In this document: positions 16,189 to 17,718 of the stretch, piece after piece
How positions within the stretch are numbered: the stretch's first letter is position 1
Layout of the letters: each line of letters starts with the position of its first letter
From: an uncultured Roseburia sp.
Lineage (GTDB): Bacteria; Bacillota; Clostridia; Lachnospirales; Lachnospiraceae
DNA: 17,718 nt
Assembly: GCA_947564765.1 (NCBI GenBank)
Contig: CANODN010000010.1
Coordinates: 1-17,718 of the forward strand
Reading direction: 5' to 3'
Position numbers and translations under genes: made by a program
The notes under the pieces: model-generated
Told to the model about the DNA's origin: nothing
What the model saw: only the letters and a program-made list of their open reading frames with translations
The model's database searches: none

Positions 16189-16635
16189 TTATGATTTACC
16201 TACCTGCAATCCGGCTTCTGCCATAGCTTTTACCGCATTAAACGCCGTCACATTCGCCTCATAGCCTCTGCTGGCATCAATCAAATTTGTCATCTCTGTT
16301 ACGATATTTACATTGGGATAAGAAACATATCCATTCTCATCCGCATCCGGGTGGGAAGGATCGTAATCCATAATATAATCCGATTCTGTATCTTCTGCGA
16401 CCTTTGTAACCTTAACGCCGCCTCCGCCATACATACGTCCTCTTGTCCTTGCAAGCATTTCACCGAAAGAACCGGAATCTTTCTCTGCAAAGGTTACGAC
16501 TTTCCTGCGGTATGGCGTACCGTCTTCTGTTCTGGTTGTATTAACATTTGCTACATTCTCCGCAATAATATCTGTACGGAAACGCTCTGCCGTCATACCC
16601 GACGCACTGATATTAAATGCCTGAAACAATGCCAT
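16189..16635 (-). CDS. flgC: Flagellar proximal rod protein FlgC
   Basis: The protein has 148 residues, normal for FlgC. The N-terminus has the rod signature (FNISASGMTAERFRTDIIAE then NVANVNTTRT, about 8-36), and the C-terminus has the coiled-coil segment VNIVTEMTNLIDASRGYEAN then VTAFNAVKAMAEAGLQV. FlgC is a proximal rod subunit exported through the flagellar apparatus and does not use a signal peptide. A strong AAGGAGGG ribosome binding site lies 6 bases before the ATG. It follows flgB by 31 bases and precedes fliE. Confidence 0.97.
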   Translation of the reverse strand: MALFQAFNISASGMTAERFRTDIIAENVANVNTTRTEDGTPYRRKVVTFAEKDSGSFGEMLARTRGRMYGGGGVKVTKVAEDTESDYIMDYDPSHPDADENGYVSYPNVNIVTEMTNLIDASRGYEANVTAFNAVKAMAEAGLQVGKS

Positions 16636-16666
16636 GGAATTCCCTCCTTACCTGATGTCTGTTTTG

Positions 16667-17056
16667 TTACTGCATAACCGCCTTCAGCCTGGAAAACTCC
16701 TGCGTCATGCTGTCTGTCAATGCCTGATACCGGATTTTCTCCGATGCAAGCTCTACATTTTCATTATCTATATCTACATTGTTCTTATCAATCCGATAAG
16801 AATAATTTGCAGAATCCACATATACGGATGCATTCAGACGGCTTAGATCTGCATGCTCTACTTTACTGTCTAAGGTTTTATATTTCATATTGCCCAGCTC
16901 CTGCCGCAGCACGCTCTGAAAATCAACGTCCTTCCTCTTATATCCCGGCGTATTGACATTTGCAAGGTTGTTTACGATTGTCTCTTCCCGCTGCCAGCTC
17001 GCATTGGCTGCTTTGTTCAAGACATTAATATAGCTGTATACATTTGTTGAAAACAT
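16667..17056 (-). CDS. flgB: Flagellar proximal rod protein FlgB
   Basis: The protein has 129 residues. The rod motif ANVNTPGYKRKDVDF is at about 32-46, and the end IRYQALTDSMTQEFSRLKAV is the C-terminal helix of the rod core. It forms the innermost rod layer with FlgC and FliE. Start: the frame is open to an ATG at 17083, but AAAGGAG lies about 9 bases upstream of the ATG at 17056, which gives MFSTNVYSYINVLNKAANAS as in the family. The nine extra residues would come from the leader. It is the first gene of the flagellar block and follows codY, as in Bacillus subtilis. Confidence 0.96.
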   Translation of the reverse strand: MFSTNVYSYINVLNKAANASWQREETIVNNLANVNTPGYKRKDVDFQSVLRQELGNMKYKTLDSKVEHADLSRLNASVYVDSANYSYRIDKNNVDIDNENVELASEKIRYQALTDSMTQEFSRLKAVMQ

Positions 17057-17094
17057 TTGCCTATCACTCCTTTCTAACATCATACTCCTATTCA

Positions 17095-17130
17095 GATCTC
17101 TTTATGCCTTTTGGCAGCATTAAGGAGATC
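17095..17130 (-). promoter_or_regulatory. Hairpin in the flgB leader
   Basis: On the minus strand, GATCTC (17130-17125) pairs with GAGATC (17100-17095). The stem continues inward with TTA/TAA after one mismatch, and after a 4-base bulge with TGCC/GGCA closing an AAAA loop. It lies between the predicted transcription start (about 17145) and the flgB ribosome binding site. There is no U-run after it, so it is not a terminator. It may affect leader stability or translation; no riboswitch class is recognised. Confidence 0.45.
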
Positions 17131-17151
17131 CTAATATCCTAATCATATTCT

Positions 17152-17179
17152 ATTATAAATTATATCAGAAAAAACTCAA
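17152..17179 (-). promoter_or_regulatory. Sigma-A-type promoter of the flagellar operon
   Basis: On the minus strand a -35 box TTGAGT (17174-17179) and a perfect -10 box TATAAT (17152-17157) are separated by 16 bp in an AT-rich region, about 95 bases upstream of the flgB start. It lies downstream of the codY terminator, so the flagellar block should not depend on the codY transcript. The spacer contains TTTTCTGA, the core of half a CodY box (consensus AATTTTCWGAAAATT), but the full 15-mer matches at only 9 positions. Confidence 0.7.
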
Positions 17180-17244
17180 GCATTTTTTATCACTTTTTCC
17201 CCGATTTTGTACTTTACTGTCTTTTTCGGCACAATATATGTAAA

Positions 17245-17281
17245 AAAAAGGATTTACAGCCAAAATCTGTAAATCCTTTTT
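17245..17281 (-). terminator. Intrinsic terminator of codY
   Basis: A perfect 15-bp stem (17245-17259 with 17267-17281; arm AAAAAGGATTTACAG) encloses a 7-base loop and is followed on the minus strand by a run of U residues. It starts 32 bases after the codY stop. The arms carry both A and T tracts, so it could also work in the other direction, although no plus-strand gene is seen here. It separates codY from the flagellar promoter. Confidence 0.92.
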
Positions 17282-17312
17282 GGGTATTTTTGATCATTTC
17301 AGGGAATATTTG

Positions 17313-17718
17313 TTAATGATCTCTCTGATTTTTCATTTGCTTTAATTCGCTGAATACGACATCATTTAACACCTTAATGTAAGTGCCTTTCATGCCGGAG
17401 GAACGGGATTCGATTACGCCTGCGCTTTCGAATTTCCGCAGAGCATTTACGATTACGGAACGGGTAATGCTCCACTCTGTCGGCAATTTTGCTGGCAACC
17501 AGAATGCCTTCATTCCCATCCAATTCCTCAAAAATATGGGTAATTGCCTCCAATTCTGAGAAGGAAAGTGTATTGATCGCCGATTTCACGATCTGGATCT
17601 TGCGGATTTCTTCTGCGTTTTCTTCATTTACGGAACGCATCATCTCCAGGCCCACTACGGTTGTTCCGTATTCACTGAGAATAATATCATCAATTTCATA
17701 GGGAACGGCATAACGATA
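17313..17718 (-). pseudogene. codY: CodY global transcriptional repressor, C-terminal part, frameshifted in the HTH
   Basis: The frame enters from the window edge. It reads YEIDDIILSEYGTTVVGLEM, the end of the GAF effector domain and linker, then LSFSELEAITHIFEELDGNEG and ILVASKIADRV, the start of the winged helix-turn-helix. At 17471 one extra base (T on the plus strand) breaks the frame. After it, the normal CodY sequence continues in another frame as ITRSVIVNALRKFESAGVI, then ESRSSGMKGTYIKVLND to the stop at 17313. Unshifted translation instead ends at 17374 with an unrelated basic tail. Removing the base gives V-G-I-T-R, the expected family sequence. CodY senses branched-chain amino acids and GTP and represses nutrient and, in Bacillus, motility genes. 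As written, the recognition helix is lost. The cause could be a true mutation or a sequencing or assembly error. Confidence 0.9.

Noticed and set aside
17374..17655. CodY with an altered C-terminus as a functional short form, or programmed frameshifting
   Set aside because: No slippery sequence or downstream pseudoknot is visible at 17471, and the new tail is unlike any domain I know; mutation or sequence error is simpler.

Overview
This window is a long block of flagellar genes from a Gram-positive, motile Firmicute, most likely a Clostridia member of the Lachnospiraceae type. The reasons are the gene order (codY next to flgB, a CheC-fused FliY switch protein, a MotE/YlxF-like gene after fliJ, and a small 'flagellar operon protein' between flgD and flgE), strong AGGAGG-type ribosome binding sites, moderately low GC, and the protein sequences themselves. 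The family placement is inference; no database search was run. All genes lie on the minus strand, so transcription runs from high to low coordinates.

Region by region, in the direction of transcription. (1) 17313-17718: the 3' part of codY, the branched-chain amino acid/GTP sensor and global repressor. It carries a one-base frameshift inside the DNA-binding domain and is closed by a strong hairpin terminator (17245-17281). (2) 17057-17244: a control region with a sigma-A-type promoter (-35 TTGAGT, 16 bp, -10 TATAAT) and a structured leader. (3) 16667-5236: flgB, flgC, fliE, fliF, fliG, fliH, fliI, fliJ, a MotE-like gene, fliK, flgD, the small TIGR02530-like gene and flgE. These give the proximal rod, MS ring, rotor, export ATPase with its regulators, hook-length ruler, hook cap and hook. 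The genes are close together or overlapping, and the block ends in a 16-bp-stem terminator (5129-5169). (4) 5010-5128: a second control region with a weaker candidate promoter and small palindromes. (5) 5000-1: motA, motB, fliL, fliM, fliY, cheY and the start of fliO, covering the stator, the C-ring switch, the response regulator that controls it, and the export gate assembly factor. The last gene runs off the window.

The genes together make the basal body and hook, export their own axial parts, power rotation, and receive the chemotaxis signal. CheY-P can bind the N-terminal peptides of FliM and FliY, and the CheC domain of FliY probably removes the phosphate.

I see no novel system or mobile element. 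The points worth a second look are the codY frameshift, an extra helical-hairpin domain of a surface-protein type on the end of FlgD, the split of the operon at flgE/motA with no FlbD/SwrD gene there, a 42-bp tandem repeat in the fliY linker, and an abrupt loss of FliO-like sequence at the left edge.
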